5,476 bases of DNA from WHSM01 sp050701635 (GTDB taxonomy: Bacteria; Actinomycetota; Actinomycetes; Mycobacteriales; Micromonosporaceae). Where the stretch lies: NCBI GenBank assembly GCA_050701635.1, contig JBOGDF010000359.1, positions 1 through 5,476 of the forward strand, read 5' to 3'. The position numbers were made by a program, and so were the translations under genes. Positions 4,400 through 5,476 of the stretch are shown here, in pieces; the stretch's first letter is position 1, and each line of letters opens with the position of its first letter. The notes under the pieces were generated by a model. The model did not search any database and was not told the DNA's origin. It saw only the letters and a list, made by a program, of their open reading frames with translations.

Positions 4400-5476
4400 C
4401 CCAACCCCCCGCCGGTACGCCACTGACCAGCGTCCGCGTCGTACGTCGCCACCACGGTGCCGGCGCCGGTGCGGTCGATCCGGCACAGCTGTGCCCCGTG
4501 CGGCAGCGGCACCCCGGCCACCCGGAGCTGGCTGACCTGCGCGCCGGCGCCGTACGAGGGCGGGTCGGTGGCGCCGTACCGGCCGTCCCCGTACGCCGGC
4601 CACCGCACCGCGTGTAGGTGCGGGTCCGCCGCCGCGAACGGCGAACCGGCGCCGTCCAGGCCGAGCGCCTGGTACAGCTGCGCCGGCGGGGTGGCCTCCC
4701 CGACGTCCCGCAGCCGGTGGATGTAGCCGCTGACCATGTGGTAGCCGCGCTGCAGGTAGAAGTCCACGTGCTGGTGCGGCAACAGCTTCTGCAGCACCTG
4801 CCCGCCGTACCGGACCGCCGGGCCGGAAGCAGCGTCGGGCGCCGGCACGGACACAACCGCCGAAGCTGGCGCGGTGCCTGCCGCCGGGCCGGCCGGCAGG
4901 GGTGACGGGCTGATCGAGGCTGGTGGCGCGGCGGCTGACGCCGGCGTGGCTGGAGCCGGTGCCCGGCCGGGTGCCGGGGCGGTGCCTTGCAGGATGTCTA
5001 CCAGGCCGATCTCGGCGGCCCAGGCGGCCAGCTCGGCGACCTGCTCGCCGGGCAGGCTGGCGCCCACCGCGGTGCCGGGGTTGACCGCCAGCGTGAGCTG
5101 GTGGTCCGGCCAGCTGTGCAGCGCCGCCACCGCCTCCACCCTGGTGTACGGCACCTCGTCCGACCCGAGATGCTCCACCATCCGGCGCTGGGAGGTGAAG
5201 ACCAGCACGCAGCGTTCGCCGTCCAGCTCGGTGGCCCGCCAGGCGCGGCTCTCCACCGGCGCGCCGTCGGCGATCGGCACCAGCAGCTCGGCCAGCAGCA
5301 GCGCCTTGAGGTACGCGTCGGTGTCCCCGACCTGCACCGCCGCCAGCATCGCGGTCTCGATGTCGTTGTCCGGCTCGAACCCCGGCTCCGGCAGCGGCAC
5401 GGGCTCAGGCACCGGCTTGCGCGCCTGCGGCTCCCCCGTGACCGGCGTAGGCGCCGGCGGCCGGGCAGCCGCCACC
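4396..5476 (-). CDS. SseB-domain protein with Pro/Ala linker and C-terminal beta-rich module (5' end probably cut by window)
   Basis: Numbering is from the GTG at 5475. Residues 1-35 are Pro-rich and low complexity. Residues about 38-160 form an SseB-like domain: ETAMLAAVQVGDTDAYLKAL, ERCVLVFTS (87-95), HSWPDHQLTLAVNPGTAVG (120-138) and a closing helix. Residues about 165-218 are a Pro/Ala/Ser linker. The C-terminal module (about 219-352) has HVDFYLQRGYHMVSGYIHRLRDV, TPPAQLYQALGL (262-273), GSPF, AVRWPAYGDGRY, LPHGAQLCRID (324-334) and ATYDADAGQW (343-352). I recall similar LPHGA.L...yDaD...W endings in unnamed actinobacterial SseB-type proteins. The first codon visible is a GTG at the very edge with a single base beyond it, so the true start may lie outside. 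The gene is coupled by ATGA overlap to the 123-aa gene. It shares the SseB module, but not the C-terminal module, with the gene at 136-1023. Function unknown; an effector or binding protein of an antagonism system is one possibility. Confidence 0.87.
   Translation of the reverse strand, partial: VAAARPPAPTPVTGEPQARKPVPEPVPLPEPGFEPDNDIETAMLAAVQVGDTDAYLKALLLAELLVPIADGAPVESRAWRATELDGERCVLVFTSQRRMVEHLGSDEVPYTRVEAVAALHSWPDHQLTLAVNPGTAVGASLPGEQVAELAAWAAEIGLVDILQGTAPAPGRAPAPATPASAAAPPASISPSPLPAGPAAGTAPASAVVSVPAPDAASGPAVRYGGQVLQKLLPHQHVDFYLQRGYHMVSGYIHRLRDVGEATPPAQLYQALGLDGAGSPFAAADPHLHAVRWPAYGDGRYGATDPPSYGAGAQVSQLRVAGVPLPHGAQLCRIDRTGAGTVVATYDADAGQWRTGGGLG

Noticed and set aside
4400..4603. N-terminal extension of the 123-aa protein
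   Set aside because: It would overlap the upstream gene by about 200 bp with Arg-rich sequence. The ATG at 4399 shows coupling and a ribosome site.
4396..4830. TNT-type NAD glycohydrolase domain in the C-terminal module
   Set aside because: The arrangement of residues does not match the TNT pattern I know, and no catalytic set could be identified.
3888..4856. 322-codon minus-strand open frame
   Set aside because: It overlaps three supported genes in a different frame, and its product is dominated by Arg, Thr and Cys runs.
1..5476. CRISPR array, tRNA, rRNA, insertion sequence or attachment site
   Set aside because: No regularly spaced repeats, cloverleaf-like sequence, transposase motifs or terminal inverted repeats were seen on either strand.

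Overview
The window is very GC-rich, with G or C in most third codon positions, frequent GTG starts, GGGGG/GGAGG-type ribosome sites and terminators without a T tract. This points to a high-GC actinomycete. A Micromonosporaceae-like host is a guess from composition and domain repertoire. No tRNA, rRNA, CRISPR array, transposase or integrase was seen. The genes look native, with no compositional break.

Layout. (1) Bases 1-93 are the 3' end of a plus-strand gene, probably a membrane protein tail. A perfect 13-bp hairpin (100-136) follows and separates it from a convergent minus-strand operon. (2) The minus-strand operon is transcribed from 3336 down to 136 and holds three tightly packed genes. 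The first encodes a 428-aa protein of no recognised family, carrying a conserved-looking EHAV..IDHN segment. The second encodes a 342-aa protein that joins a degenerate HNH/WHH-nuclease-like segment to a SUKH (SMI1/KNR4) domain. The third encodes a 295-aa SseB-domain protein. The gaps are 1 nt and a 4-nt ATGA overlap, so translational coupling is likely. (3) A 127-bp divergent intergenic region (3337-3463) has a TANNNT -10-like hexamer 6-7 nt before each start codon, which predicts leaderless or nearly leaderless transcripts in both directions. (4) A plus-strand gene (3464-4003) encodes a 179-aa protein with CxC...CxxC zinc-knuckle-like cysteines. (5) A second minus-strand pair follows: an SseB-domain protein with a Pro/Ala linker and a C-terminal beta-rich module (4396 to the window edge), coupled by ATGA overlap to a 123-aa small protein (4028-4399).

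How the genes may work together. SUKH domains are known mostly as immunity proteins of bacterial polymorphic-toxin and contact-dependent systems. SseB-type domains, the CxC/CxxC protein and the small coupled protein resemble, from memory, families found in similar actinobacterial neighbourhoods. The simplest reading is an accessory cluster of immunity-type or toxin-associated proteins. No intact toxin is visible in this window, so that role is inference. The most distinctive element is the SUKH gene with its apparent decayed nuclease motif. Five of the six complete or near-complete genes have no function that can be stated with confidence.
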